Below are positions 1 to 8,965 of a DNA stretch of 64,000 nucleotides, in pieces. The notes beneath the pieces were generated by a model. That model did not search any database. It was not told the origin of the DNA and saw nothing but the letters and a program-made list of their open reading frames with translations. Origin of the DNA: Massilioclostridium coli (GTDB lineage: Bacteria; Bacillota; Clostridia; Oscillospirales; Ruminococcaceae); NCBI RefSeq assembly GCF_900095865.1, contig NZ_FMIZ01000005.1, positions 248,001 to 312,000 on the forward strand. The letters are read 5' to 3'. How positions within the stretch are numbered: the stretch's first letter is position 1; every line of letters begins with the position of its first letter. The position numbers and the translations under genes were made by a program.

Positions 1-933
1 AATCAAACAACTATTTTACATCGCATCCTAGATAACATCGAACAAGTGATTGTAGGGAAACGGGAATCCGTAGAGATGGTTTTAATGGCATTATTATGCG
101 ATAGCCATGTTTTAATTGAGGATATTCCTGGTGTAGGTAAAACCAGCCTTGCTCGGGCTTTAGCAAAGTCAATCGATTGTAGTTTCCATCGTATCCAGTT
201 TACACCTGATATTTTACCATCTGATATTACAGGTTTTTCTATTTATAACCAGCAGTCTGGTCAATTCGAATACCGAGATGGAGCGGTAATGAGCAATATT
301 GTGTTAGCGGATGAAATTAACCGTACATCGCCAAAAACCCAGTCCAGTTTATTGGAAGTAATGGCGGAACGCCAGGTTACTGTAGATGGGACAACGAGGG
401 AATTACCTCAGCCTTTTATGGTAATTGCTACACAGAACCCCATCGAATATTTGGGGACATTCCCTTTGCCAGAAGCGCAATTGGATCGGTTTTTTATTAG
501 AATTAAATTGGGGTATCCTTCTTTGGTACAAGAATGTGAGATGTTGGCAAATTTTTATGAAAAAAATCCATTAGATGACCTAACCCCTGTTGTAACAGCA
601 GAACAACTGATAAAAATTCAGGAAGAGGTAAAACAGGTTCATATCAATGATAATATGATTGGATATATTGTTCATTTAGTGAGTCAGACCAGAAGGCAGG
701 AAGATGTTTTGTTGGGTGCAAGCCCAAGAAGTTCTATTGCGTTAATGAGAGCCTCCCAAGCATGGGCGTACTATAATAACAGGGATTATGTGATACCGGA
801 TGATGTACAAAAAATGGCCCCTTATGTGTTATGCCATCGTATCCGGTTAAAACAGGAAGCCAAAAGTAGAAAAATCAGTGTAGAAATGATTTTGCAGGAA
901 TTAATCAAAAAGACAGCAGTACCAAGGAGTTAA
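1..933 (+). CDS. MoxR-family AAA+ ATPase (5' end outside window)
   Basis: This is a MoxR-type AAA+ ATPase, a chaperone-like ATPase usually encoded with DUF58 and transglutaminase-like proteins. The reading frame is open from base 1, so the true start lies left of the window; the first GTG at 46 is internal, because homologues carry residues equivalent to the LDNIEQ stretch before it. Walker A (PGVGKT), Walker B (VLADEIN), the TQNP sensor motif and the LPEAQLDRF box that follows it are all visible, and the C-terminal lid domain (SPRSSIALMRASQAWA) is present. The stop at 931-933 lies 1 base before the ATG of the DUF58 gene, so the genes are cotranscribed. The target of the ATPase is unknown; for this gene trio a role in assembling or remodelling envelope proteins is usually proposed. 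Confidence 0.93.
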   Translation, partial: NQTTILHRILDNIEQVIVGKRESVEMVLMALLCDSHVLIEDIPGVGKTSLARALAKSIDCSFHRIQFTPDILPSDITGFSIYNQQSGQFEYRDGAVMSNIVLADEINRTSPKTQSSLLEVMAERQVTVDGTTRELPQPFMVIATQNPIEYLGTFPLPEAQLDRFFIRIKLGYPSLVQECEMLANFYEKNPLDDLTPVVTAEQLIKIQEEVKQVHINDNMIGYIVHLVSQTRRQEDVLLGASPRSSIALMRASQAWAYYNNRDYVIPDDVQKMAPYVLCHRIRLKQEAKSRKISVEMILQELIKKTAVPRS

Positions 934-934
934 T

Positions 935-2137
935 ATGTTAAAAAATCGGATTGCATATGGTATTTTATTATGTTTTACCATTGGGTTAGCTGTTTGTATT
1001 CCTGGTAAGGCAACGGTTTCTTTTGTTGTTTTGCTGTTGGCATTATTGCTGTTTTCTTTTTTGCAAGGTTATTTTACATTTCGTCGGCTAGAAATACAGC
1101 AATCCTTATCACAGGATTCCTTGCAAAAAAGGCAGCGTATTACTTATCAAATTACAATATTTTGTAAAAATAGTTTTTGCCCCTTGTTAAAATTAGATTT
1201 TTCCTCTGACACAAAAGTATTGGGGGATTTACAAGAAAGCTATTGCAGCGCAAAACATAAACAGCAATTGAACTACCTTTTAACTGGAAAATACCGCGGT
1301 AGATATCAGGTTGGATTAGAATCCATTACATTTTATGACTTCCTCGGCATCTTTTTTTGGAAAAAACAGATCGGGGAGCTGTTGACCTGTAAGGTGTTTC
1401 CAAAATTGACTTCTCTACAAGAGTTACAAATTCCTGTTGGAACTTCTACCAGCCATAAGTTGGATTTATTTACCCAAGTTGACTATACTTCCATTGCGGA
1501 ATTAAAACAGTACCAGCCACAGGATCATATGAAGGATATCCACTGGAAAGCATCCGCAAAACGGAACGAATTGCTGGTAAAACATTATGAGCATTTTAAT
1601 CAGGAAAAAACAACGGTATTGTTTGATCTTACCCCTATGGAATATATAGAGGATACCCGTTTGGAATTGGAAGATCGGATGGTTTCGGTGGGGCTCTCGC
1701 TATTACATTATTTAAGTAAAGATACGAGTGTACCAGTGCAATTAGTATATGCTGATGATCAGATCCGTTCCTGTGGAGAAGAACGTTCTGTAGTAGATTT
1801 ATTGGAATTAGCGGCGTTTCTTCCTTTCATATCTCAAATCGAAATTGTACCACTCTTAAAAACCATGCAGCAGCGGGAAAATAATGGAACTGTTTTAATT
1901 GTCACCAATGCTTTAGACGAACCCTTAGTGGATTATATTTTTGAACAGCAGGTAGAGGAAAAAACATTTGGTGTTTTTTATTGTTCTGTTTATAGCGACC
2001 CAAATTATGAATCCAAAGAAAAATGGAAGGAATTATTGGTTCAACGTGCCATCCCTTGTTTTGAAATCAAACATGGGCGGGGAATTCGCTCCCAATTAGA
2101 ACAGGTAACAGAATACGGGAGGGAATCCATACAATGA
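935..2137 (+). CDS. DUF58 domain membrane protein
   Basis: This 400-residue protein has two hydrophobic segments near the N terminus (about residues 7-45) followed by a soluble region. The DUF58 signature is present around residues 190-215 (YQPQDHMKDIHWKASAKRNE), and the C-terminal part has a VWA-like alternation (TVLFDLTP, GTVLIVTNA). DUF58 proteins are the standard partners of MoxR ATPases, and here the gene starts 1 base after the MoxR stop and overlaps the next gene by 4 bases, so translational coupling is likely. Its biochemical role is not established. I infer membrane anchoring with the soluble part in the cytoplasm, where the MoxR ATPase could act on it. Confidence 0.9.
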   Translation: MLKNRIAYGILLCFTIGLAVCIPGKATVSFVVLLLALLLFSFLQGYFTFRRLEIQQSLSQDSLQKRQRITYQITIFCKNSFCPLLKLDFSSDTKVLGDLQESYCSAKHKQQLNYLLTGKYRGRYQVGLESITFYDFLGIFFWKKQIGELLTCKVFPKLTSLQELQIPVGTSTSHKLDLFTQVDYTSIAELKQYQPQDHMKDIHWKASAKRNELLVKHYEHFNQEKTTVLFDLTPMEYIEDTRLELEDRMVSVGLSLLHYLSKDTSVPVQLVYADDQIRSCGEERSVVDLLELAAFLPFISQIEIVPLLKTMQQRENNGTVLIVTNALDEPLVDYIFEQQVEEKTFGVFYCSVYSDPNYESKEKWKELLVQRAIPCFEIKHGRGIRSQLEQVTEYGRESIQ

Positions 2138-4479
2138 CAAAAATAAAATTGCAGGATCAACTTTTTTATCTTATCCTCAGCACAATTTATTGTTGGTCAG
2201 TTGGATGCGCAGTATCCAGCTTTGCGTTATTGCCGGCATCTTCTCTTCAGCTATTCGAAATTAGTTTTGTGGTTAGTTTCATAGGACTTGCTTCATTGTG
2301 GAACCTTTATACCAAGCTGATTGGTGGCGGTATTGTAATTATTTTGCTGCTTTTCTTTCCAATTGGAAAGCTGGTAATAAGTTGTTTTTCTGGACTAATA
2401 TTTGGACAGGCATTACAAAATGATCAAATGTGGATGTTAACATTTGTTATTATGATTGTTTTGTCGCTATTTACAATCCTTAGTTTAAAACATAAACTAA
2501 ACTTTTATCTTCTTACGATTTTGGGCATTGTGTTATACCTGATAGCGGTTACTCAGGGGAATATCAATACTGTTGCTTTATTTGGCTTTTTATTTGTGAT
2601 AACCGTTTTATTAATCAGCAACAATTTTGTAAAAAAACATGGTTCTAAGGATGGATTTGGGTCTTACGTTTTGCATGGTGCTCCTGTTGCGGTTATAGCG
2701 GTGATATGCACTGTATTGATTGTTACCCCATTTTCGGATTTATTGGGAAATGCCCGAGGATTGTTTGAGTATGAAAGTATCCGTGATTGGATTGACCAAG
2801 AAATTTTGGGGGGATTTTCCGAACAAATCCCATTTGAGGAACAAGAGGAAAATTTGTTGGGCAGCTTTCCTAGTGAGGAGCAGCCGCTATTAAAAGTAGC
2901 AACAGAACAAGAATATATGGATCTATATGGCGGTATTTCAGATGTGTATACTGGACATAGCTGGCAAAAATCGAACATACAGCAAGGTGAGTTTGAAAAA
3001 GATGATCAAACAGTGGATATCGCTTCGTTAAAAAGTATCCAGGCTTCGGATTTTAATACGGATAGCATCCATGCTGACACGATCAAAATTCAATATTTAT
3101 TGGAAAGTGACCGGCTTTTTGTTCCCAGACTATCTGGAACTTTTGATCAGGTTGGACGTCGGGATATTTACGAAAATCAGATGGGCGAGTTTTTACTCAG
3201 TTCTCCATTAAAGCGCAATGATACGATGGCGGTAACCTATTACCAGGAGCATTTACAGGAGATGTATGGAAGGAGGAATCTTTCTTCCGCATTGGACCGC
3301 TATCAGATCGAGCAAATTACGGTAAATCAGGTGTTTAATCATCAGGACTTAACTCATTATGACAGTTGGAACCAAGAAAACCTAAATGGTTATGAAGCGT
3401 CTATCCAGCAACAATATACCCAACTATCCTCCAGTGTAACAAAGCGTACTATGGATTTAGCAAAACAGATTACTAGTGGTATTAAACAAGATTCGGAAAA
3501 AGCAGAGGCAATTTGTGATTATTTGATTGAACATTATACTTATACATTGCACCCCAGCGACCCCGAAGAAGGGCAGGATTTTGTGGACCATTTTTTATTT
3601 GAGGAAAAGCAGGGTTACAGCAACTCTTTTGCTTCTGCAATGGTGATCTTATCCCGTAGTGTTGGTTTACCCGCTCGATATGTAACTGGGTATCATATGC
3701 CAGTGGCATCTTCGGAAGAAGAACATATTATTCGGTTGCGCAACTATCATTCTTGGGCAGAAGTCTACCTGCCTGGATATGGTTGGTGTAAATTTGAGGC
3801 AACGCCTCCTTACGCTTATCAGGAAGCGATTGCATCCGAAAAACCAAATATTACAATAACATCGGATGGTGGGGAAGAGATGGAATCCCATTTGGCTGAT
3901 TTAGGTTTAAGCATTGCCCAAACTCAGCCAGTGGAATCGGAAAAATCAACAATTCCAATCTGGCAAGATGGTGTTGCTCCGTCTGACACACCGGCTGGAA
4001 ATCAGGATCAGCAACAACAGCAATCTACTACGCAGAATCAAAATAATACAAGTGCATTGGTACCATTGCCAATTTGGATTTTTATTGGTATGATAATATT
4101 GATTGTACTGTTATTGCTGGTTCGTTACCGAATACGGATTTCCAAAGAGCAAAAGGCTGTTCAAGGTACACCAGAACAACTGGCGCAATTTAGTTTTACC
4201 TGTTTGGTTCGTTTAGGAAAATATATTGGTGTGGAAATACAGCAAGACGAAACACCAGTTTCCTTTACCAGGCGTTTGGCTGCCAAATACCCTACATTAG
4301 CAAAGGAGCTATGCCAGGCAGGGCAGTTGTATTCCCAATGTATTTACAGTAAAACAAAGACAACTGAAGAAGATGCTAGAAAGTTGTATAACAGCTATCA
4401 TCTTTTCGAAACCAGGATTCGTTTGGAACAAAAACGGTTTGGATTCTTTTGGAATAAATATATCGCTCATCGTATTTAA
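2134..4479 (+). CDS. Transglutaminase-like membrane protein, catalytic Cys replaced by Ser
   Basis: A 781-residue protein with about six N-terminal membrane helices (residues 10-205), a large extracellular region with a transglutaminase-core fold (about 430-560), a Gln/Ser/Thr-rich linker (about 610-645), one further helix (about 648-668) and a cytoplasmic DUF4129-like tail. It is the third gene of the MoxR-DUF58-transglutaminase set and overlaps the DUF58 gene by 4 bases. The core motif normally reads GYCxxFA. Here it reads GYSNSFA with Ser at residue 496 (AGC codon, 3619-3621), while the rest (LSRSVGLPARYVTGY) is well conserved. The His of the triad is kept (His539 in NYHSW), and the Asp of the usual FDPTP motif is Glu555 in KFEATP. 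The protein is therefore probably a non-catalytic member that binds peptide or wall substrate. A hairpin terminator follows. Confidence 0.9.
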   Translation: MTKIKLQDQLFYLILSTIYCWSVGCAVSSFALLPASSLQLFEISFVVSFIGLASLWNLYTKLIGGGIVIILLLFFPIGKLVISCFSGLIFGQALQNDQMWMLTFVIMIVLSLFTILSLKHKLNFYLLTILGIVLYLIAVTQGNINTVALFGFLFVITVLLISNNFVKKHGSKDGFGSYVLHGAPVAVIAVICTVLIVTPFSDLLGNARGLFEYESIRDWIDQEILGGFSEQIPFEEQEENLLGSFPSEEQPLLKVATEQEYMDLYGGISDVYTGHSWQKSNIQQGEFEKDDQTVDIASLKSIQASDFNTDSIHADTIKIQYLLESDRLFVPRLSGTFDQVGRRDIYENQMGEFLLSSPLKRNDTMAVTYYQEHLQEMYGRRNLSSALDRYQIEQITVNQVFNHQDLTHYDSWNQENLNGYEASIQQQYTQLSSSVTKRTMDLAKQITSGIKQDSEKAEAICDYLIEHYTYTLHPSDPEEGQDFVDHFLFEEKQGYSNSFASAMVILSRSVGLPARYVTGYHMPVASSEEEHIIRLRNYHSWAEVYLPGYGWCKFEATPPYAYQEAIASEKPNITITSDGGEEMESHLADLGLSIAQTQPVESEKSTIPIWQDGVAPSDTPAGNQDQQQQQSTTQNQNNTSALVPLPIWIFIGMIILIVLLLLVRYRIRISKEQKAVQGTPEQLAQFSFTCLVRLGKYIGVEIQQDETPVSFTRRLAAKYPTLAKELCQAGQLYSQCIYSKTKTTEEDARKLYNSYHLFETRIRLEQKRFGFFWNKYIAHRI

Positions 4480-4503
4480 CAGGTTCAAACAATAACATAT
4501 AAA

Positions 4504-4537
4504 AAGGCACAGGAAACAGCTATGCTTCCTGTGCCTT
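4504..4537. terminator. Bidirectional terminator between convergent genes
   Basis: A perfect 12-bp stem (4504-4515 with 4526-4537; arm AAGGCACAGGAA) with a 10-base loop lies between the convergent transglutaminase-like gene and ireB. A-rich bases precede it and T-rich bases follow, so it can serve both strands. Confidence 0.85.
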
Positions 4538-4557
4538 CATTTATTGATACAAGATGA

Positions 4558-4803
4558 TTAATCAGCCAAATACGCCTTTACCATAGATTGCAGCAGTTCA
4601 TCCCTGTCGATTTTTCGAATAAGGCTGCGGGCGTTATTATATGTGGTGATGTAAGTTGGGTCTTCAGATAAAATATAGCCTACAATTTGATTGGCAGGGT
4701 TATATCCTTTTTCTTTTAACGCATCGTATACGGTGGTTAAAATCTGTTTCATTTCCAACTCTTTATCATCATGTACAGAAAAAGTTACTGTTTTATCAAG
4801 CAT
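4558..4803 (-). CDS. ireB: IreB family regulatory phosphoprotein
   Basis: IreB (DUF965/YrzL family) is a small cytoplasmic substrate of the PASTA-domain Ser/Thr kinase IreK/PrkC and modulates envelope stress responses in Gram-positive bacteria. The 81-residue product has the typical family sequence, including TVYDALKEKGYNPANQIVGY and a central SEDPTYITTYNNARSLIRK. The start is the ATG at 4803, because AGGAGGG lies 8 bases upstream; an in-frame ATG 30 bases further upstream has no such site. Family members are often beside ruvX and alaS; here ruvX is about 41 kb away. The N-terminal Thr residues (KTVTF) are candidate phosphorylation sites by analogy with enterococcal IreB. The kinase itself is not in this window. 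Confidence 0.92.
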   Translation of the reverse strand: MLDKTVTFSVHDDKELEMKQILTTVYDALKEKGYNPANQIVGYILSEDPTYITTYNNARSLIRKIDRDELLQSMVKAYLAD

Positions 4804-4921
4804 ATTGTACACCCTCCTATCAAATCTTTTCATGCTTCTTATTATACTTCATTTGAATGGAATACACAAGTTTTTTTGTAAAAAAGTTTCCAAAAATTTT
4901 TAAAAAGAGGGTTTCCTTTGT

Positions 4922-5596
4922 TTAAACTGATAAATCGACTAATTTCCCGTCTGCAATTTTTAAAGTGCGTTGCGCTTGGTTGGCAATTGTTGGGTCATGT
5001 GTAATCAATAAAATGGTTTTTCCTTCGTTGTGAAGGATTTGTAAAATTTCCATAATATCATTACCAGATTTACTATCCAGGTTACCAGTGGGCTCATCCG
5101 CCAATATAATAGGTGGGGAAGAAGCGATTGCCCTTGCGATAGCAACCCGTTGCTGCTGTCCTCCAGATAATTGATTTGGTCGGTGGTGCATACGGGTGTT
5201 CAGACCCACCTGATGTAGTGCAGAAGCAGCTAACAATTTGCGACGGTGTTTTGGTATATTTTGATATTTTAAGGGGAGCTCTACATTTTCTAAGGCGGTG
5301 AGGTTAGGAATCAGGTAAAAGCTTTGGAACACAAAACCTATTTTTTCATTGCGGATTTTACTTAACCTATTTTGAGTAAAGCAGGCGACATCTTCCCCAT
5401 CTAGGAAGTATTTACCCGAATTTAAGGTGTCCAAACAACCTAGTATATTCATTAATGTGGATTTTCCCGAACCAGAACATCCAATAATGGATACAAATTC
5501 ACCTTTCTGGATGCCAAAAGAGATATGGTCCATAGCGCAGATCGTTTCTTCACCCATTGGATATATTTTGGTAGCTTCCTGTAATTCAATTAGCAT
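4922..5596 (-). CDS. ABC transporter ATP-binding protein, LolD/MacB type, no adjacent permease
   Basis: A 224-residue ATPase of the LolD/MacB/FtsE-like subfamily. Walker A (GCSGSGKST), the Q-loop region ([22 protein letters not shown]), the signature [15 protein letters not shown], Walker B ([11 protein letters not shown]) and the switch His (LLITHDPT) are all present. The start chosen is the ATG at 5596, preceded by AAGGAGG. Members of this subfamily normally pair with an FtsX-like permease encoded next door. Here the gene downstream is ireB on the same strand and the upstream sequence is non-coding, so the permease must be elsewhere or lost. Bacitracin-type export, lipoprotein release and MacB-like efflux are all possible roles; the ATPase alone does not decide between them. 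Confidence 0.9.
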   Translation of the reverse strand: MLIELQEATKIYPMGEETICAMDHISFGIQKGEFVSIIGCSGSGKSTLMNILGCLDTLNSGKYFLDGEDVACFTQNRLSKIRNEKIGFVFQSFYLIPNLTALENVELPLKYQNIPKHRRKLLAASALHQVGLNTRMHHRPNQLSGGQQQRVAIARAIASSPPIILADEPTGNLDSKSGNDIMEILQILHNEGKTILLITHDPTIANQAQRTLKIADGKLVDLSV

Positions 5597-5785
5597 AGCG
5601 TCCTCCTTGCATTCATATTTTATAGTATGCAAAAATCAAAGCAAAAATATGTATCCATCTAAGCCAATTTTTATAGCTCATAATTTAGAAAAAATTCATA
5701 TTAATAACATAGTTGTTTTTAAAAATTCATGATCTATTTACGCAATGATTACAGCTTACTTACAAACTGTTACAATAGGCGATTT

Positions 5786-5838
5786 TACTGGACTTTTTGA
5801 AAAAAATACTGGACTTTTCCTGGCCATTTTGATATACT
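5786..5838 (+). promoter_or_regulatory. murA promoter with 21-bp-spaced direct repeat
   Basis: A sigma-A-type promoter TGGACT (5810-5815) - 17 bp - TATACT (5833-5838) is visible. The 12-mer TACTGGACTTTT occurs twice, at 5786-5797 and 5807-5818, exactly 21 bp apart (two helical turns), and the second copy covers the -35. The leader to murA would be about 285 bases. I saw nothing else coding in the 531-base gap between 5597 and 6127. Confidence 0.55.
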
Positions 5839-6127
5839 TGATAAGGTTATAAAATATTTATAATTACGACAAAAATAAAAGGATAATAATACCATTGAAT
5901 TTTCATTTTGATATAGAAAACAGCGCTTAATATCATTAGATTATAGAGTGGACATAATGGCGAGAATCAAACATAAATTTCGTTAAAATAGACAAAAAAA
6001 TTTTGGAATAAACCAACTGGAAATAAAAATAGTGTTTCTGAGCAAACTAAAATTATAGAATAAAGATTTGGATTGGTGTAATTGGAACGATACACTCAGG
6101 AACAGATCAAGGCGGAGGCGTATAAGC

Positions 6128-7417
6128 TTGGAAAAATTTGTGATAAACGGTGGAAAACCCTTAACTGGAGAAGTAGAAATTAGCGGAGCAAAAAATGCGG
6201 CTGTTGCAATTATCCCTGCAACACTGTTGGCGGAAGGCCCATGTATTCTGGAAAACCTTCCTAATATTAGTGATGTTACCATTGGCTTTAATATTTTACG
6301 CGCAATGGGAGCCAAAATTCGTACCATCAACAACAATACATTTGAAATTGATACTACCTATGTGACAGAGCCGGTGGTTCCATATGAAATGGCAAAATAT
6401 ATGCGTGCTTCCTATTATTTTTTGGGAGCATTGCTTGCACGATTTAACCGTGCTAGTGTTGCCATGCCTGGAGGCTGTAATTTTGGTGTGCGCCCGATTG
6501 ATCAGCACTTAAAAGGATTTAATGCGCTAGGAGCGGATTATACCATTGATCATGGTATGATTGACGTAAAAGCGGAGCAAGGGCTTTTGGGAACCCAAAT
6601 TTATTTTGACGTGGTTTCTGTTGGAGCTACGATTAATGTCTTATTGGCTGCTGTAAAAGCAAAAGGGTTGACCATCATTGAGAACGCCGCCAAAGAACCA
6701 CATATTGTGGATTTAGCAAATTTTTTAAACTCTATGGGTGCCGATATTATGGGCGCAGGTACTGATGTTATCAAAGTGCGTGGAGTGGAAAAGTTAAATA
6801 GCACTACCTATGGCATTATTCCTGACCAGATTGAGGCTGGAACCTATATGGTGATGGCTGCCGCAACCAAAGGGAATGTTTTAATTAAAAACGTAATTCC
6901 AAAACATTTGGAATCCATTACTTCCAAACTAGTTAAAATGGGAGTTACTGTTGAGGAATATGATGACAGTATCCGTGTGATTTCTCATGGGAATTTACAG
7001 CGTACCAGTGTAAAAACCCAACCACATCCAGGTTTTCCAACCGATATGCAGCCGCAAATTACTACTTTGCTGGCAATGGCAGAGGGTACTAGTATTGTAA
7101 CCGAAGGTGTATGGGATAATCGTTTCCAATATGTGGATGAATTACGCCGTATGGGTGCGAATATTTCAGTAGATGGAAAAGTAGCTGTGATTGAAGGCTG
7201 CGGGGCATTGCACGCAGCTCCTGTAAAAGCAACCGACCTACGCGCCGGTGCTGCTATGGTAATTGCGGCGCTTTCTGCAGAAGGAACAACTGAGATTGAA
7301 AATATTCATCACATTGAACGGGGATATGGTGATATCGTCGAAAAATTGCAGCATTTAGGTGCTGATATCAAAAAGGTCATTATTCCAGATGGTGCGGAAT
7401 TGAAGCAAGCACTGTAA
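6128..7417 (+). CDS. murA: UDP-N-acetylglucosamine 1-carboxyvinyltransferase
   Basis: MurA transfers enolpyruvate from PEP to UDP-GlcNAc, the first committed step of peptidoglycan synthesis, in the cytoplasm. The 429-residue product has the family N terminus (EKFVINGGKPLTGEVEISGAKNAA), the fosfomycin-target Cys at about residue 117 in MPGGCNFGVRP, and the C-terminal LRAGAAMVIAAL segment. I chose the TTG at 6128 because AAGGCGGAGG lies just upstream and the product then begins as in homologues; the frame extends 20 codons further to an ATG at 6068, but that extension is Arg-rich and unlike the family. The gene is preceded by a long leader and followed by a hairpin terminator (7443-7469), so it appears monocistronic. 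Confidence 0.95.
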   Translation: MEKFVINGGKPLTGEVEISGAKNAAVAIIPATLLAEGPCILENLPNISDVTIGFNILRAMGAKIRTINNNTFEIDTTYVTEPVVPYEMAKYMRASYYFLGALLARFNRASVAMPGGCNFGVRPIDQHLKGFNALGADYTIDHGMIDVKAEQGLLGTQIYFDVVSVGATINVLLAAVKAKGLTIIENAAKEPHIVDLANFLNSMGADIMGAGTDVIKVRGVEKLNSTTYGIIPDQIEAGTYMVMAAATKGNVLIKNVIPKHLESITSKLVKMGVTVEEYDDSIRVISHGNLQRTSVKTQPHPGFPTDMQPQITTLLAMAEGTSIVTEGVWDNRFQYVDELRRMGANISVDGKVAVIEGCGALHAAPVKATDLRAGAAMVIAALSAEGTTEIENIHHIERGYGDIVEKLQHLGADIKKVIIPDGAELKQAL

Positions 7418-7442
7418 TTAATATGATACAACAAGTAACAAT

Positions 7443-7475
7443 AACAGGCCGGTTGATTCCCGACCTGTTGTTTTT
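7443..7475 (+). terminator. Terminator after murA
   Basis: The arms AACAGG and CCTGTT enclose an inner CGG/CCG stem, followed by TTTTTT at 7470-7475. It lies 25 bases after the murA stop and just ahead of the walJ ribosome-binding site. Confidence 0.75.
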
Positions 7476-7499
7476 TCGGAAGTACAGCAGGGGGCAGCG

Positions 7500-8285
7500 A
7501 TGAAATTTTATTCTCTTTGTAGTTCCAGCAAAGGAAATTGTACCTATTTAGGGGATGGAAACCACGGTATTTTAATTGACGCTGGTTTTGGTATTCGTAA
7601 TTATACCAACTCCATGCGGTTGGCCGGGTTAAATCCGGATGGTATACAAGCTATTTTTATTACCCATGAACACAGTGACCATATCAGCGGTTTGCGGAAA
7701 CTGACGGAAAAATATCAGGTACCTGTTTATGGCTCTAAAGGTACGCTGATCGAATTATTAAAAAAAGAAGTGGTTTCCCCCACAACAAAGCTATATGAAA
7801 TCAACCACAGAGCAGTCCAGATTGGTGATTGGGAGATTCGGGCGTACCATACTTCCCATGATAGCGCGGAAAGCTTAGGGTATACGGTGTCCAACCAGCA
7901 AAAAAAGGTTGCTTTATGTACTGACCTAGGATATGTATCAGAAGAGGTACAACAACAATTACAGGGCAGTGATTTTGTGTTGCTGGAATCCAATTATGAT
8001 GTACATATGCTGTTTACCGGCGGTTACCCACCCTTTTTAAAAGAACGAATTTTTTCAAAAAAGGGGCACCTTTCCAATGAGGATTGTGCAGAACAATTAA
8101 AATGGCTGATTCAACAAGGGACAAGCCGGTTTTTATTAGGGCATTTGAGCAAGGAAAATAATCTTCCTCAAATTGCATTAGAGCATTCCGTTTCCTATTT
8201 ACAGCAAAACCAGATGATGATTGAACAGGATTATCAGTTGGAAGTGGCGCCAGAACGAAATCCTGGCAAGGTGATTGAAGTATGA
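7500..8285 (+). CDS. walJ: MBL-fold metallohydrolase, WalJ/YycJ type
   Basis: A 261-residue metallo-beta-lactamase-fold protein. The metal-binding motif THEHSDH is at about residues 59-65, and the N terminus MKFYSLCSSSKGNCTYLG is typical of the YycJ/WalJ family, a putative 5' exonuclease linked in Bacilli to the WalRK two-component system. Here no walRK genes are nearby. Instead the gene overlaps rlmH by 4 bases (ATGA), an arrangement reminiscent of the yyc locus, where rlmH lies close downstream of yycJ. The start ATG at 7500 is preceded by a GGGGGC-type site. The exact substrate is unknown; a role in DNA mismatch processing has been suggested for relatives. Confidence 0.9.
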   Translation: MKFYSLCSSSKGNCTYLGDGNHGILIDAGFGIRNYTNSMRLAGLNPDGIQAIFITHEHSDHISGLRKLTEKYQVPVYGSKGTLIELLKKEVVSPTTKLYEINHRAVQIGDWEIRAYHTSHDSAESLGYTVSNQQKKVALCTDLGYVSEEVQQQLQGSDFVLLESNYDVHMLFTGGYPPFLKERIFSKKGHLSNEDCAEQLKWLIQQGTSRFLLGHLSKENNLPQIALEHSVSYLQQNQMMIEQDYQLEVAPERNPGKVIEV

Positions 8286-8764
8286 TGAACGTACAGATTT
8301 TATGTGTTGGGAAATTAAAAGAGCAGTATTTGAGGGATGCTTGCGCGGAATACAGCAAACGGTTGGGGGCGTTTTGTAAATTATCGATTGTGGAAATCAA
8401 TGAATGCAAAATAAGTAATAATCCCAATCAGGCAGAGATTGAGCGGGTTATTGAAACAGAAGGTGTTTCTATTTTAAATAAAATCCCAGCCCAGAGTTAT
8501 GTAATCCCTATGTGCATTGAAGGGAAACAGATGAGTTCGGAGCAGCTGTCTCAAAAATTTGAGCAGGTTGCGTTAAATGGGATTAGTTCGATTACATTTA
8601 TTATTGGCGGATCCTATGGGCTTTCTAATGAGATAAAACAACGGGCTGATTATCGCCTTTCTATGTCTTGTATGACTTTTCCGCATCAGCTGGCACGTGT
8701 GATGTTGCTGGAACAAATATATCGTGCGTTTTCGATTTCTGCAAATACAAAATATCATAAATAA
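8282..8764 (+). CDS. rlmH: 23S rRNA (pseudouridine1915-N3)-methyltransferase RlmH
   Basis: RlmH is a SPOUT-class methyltransferase that modifies pseudouridine 1915 in helix 69 of 23S rRNA using S-adenosylmethionine, acting on assembled ribosomes. The 160-residue length matches the family. The AdoMet-binding knot is seen in FIIGGSYGLSNEIKQRADYRLSMSCMTFPHQLARVMLLEQIYRA, and the conserved C terminus YHK is intact. The start codon overlaps the walJ stop (ATGA), so the two are translationally coupled. A strong terminator follows at 8773-8800. Confidence 0.96.
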   Translation: MMNVQILCVGKLKEQYLRDACAEYSKRLGAFCKLSIVEINECKISNNPNQAEIERVIETEGVSILNKIPAQSYVIPMCIEGKQMSSEQLSQKFEQVALNGISSITFIIGGSYGLSNEIKQRADYRLSMSCMTFPHQLARVMLLEQIYRAFSISANTKYHK

Positions 8765-8772
8765 TAACAGTA

Positions 8773-8805
8773 CCCAGTTGTAAAACTTTTTACAACTGGG
8801 TTTTT
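8773..8805 (+). terminator. Terminator after rlmH
   Basis: A 10-bp perfect stem (8773-8782 with 8791-8800; arm CCCAGTTGTA) with an 8-base loop is followed by TTTTT. Confidence 0.9.
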
Positions 8806-8965
8806 CTATGAACAATACACAAATAATAATTTATAATAGATTTATTTTTCTGGAAGGATAATAGCATATTTTTAAAGAGATGGAATATTTCGTTTTACTC
8901 ATTTTATTATCATAAATACAAAAAATGAATGTGCTATACAGCGAAAAATTTTATTCGCAATCCTC

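Noticed and set aside
6068-6127. ATG at 6068 as the murA start
   Set aside because: The extra 20 residues are Arg-rich and unlike MurA; the TTG at 6128 has an AAGGCGGAGG site and gives the normal N terminus.
6083-6188. Short frame overlapping the murA start in another phase (ERYTQEQIKAEAYKLGKI...)
   Set aside because: About 34 codons, begins with a TTG directly after a stop and has no ribosome-binding site; likely chance.
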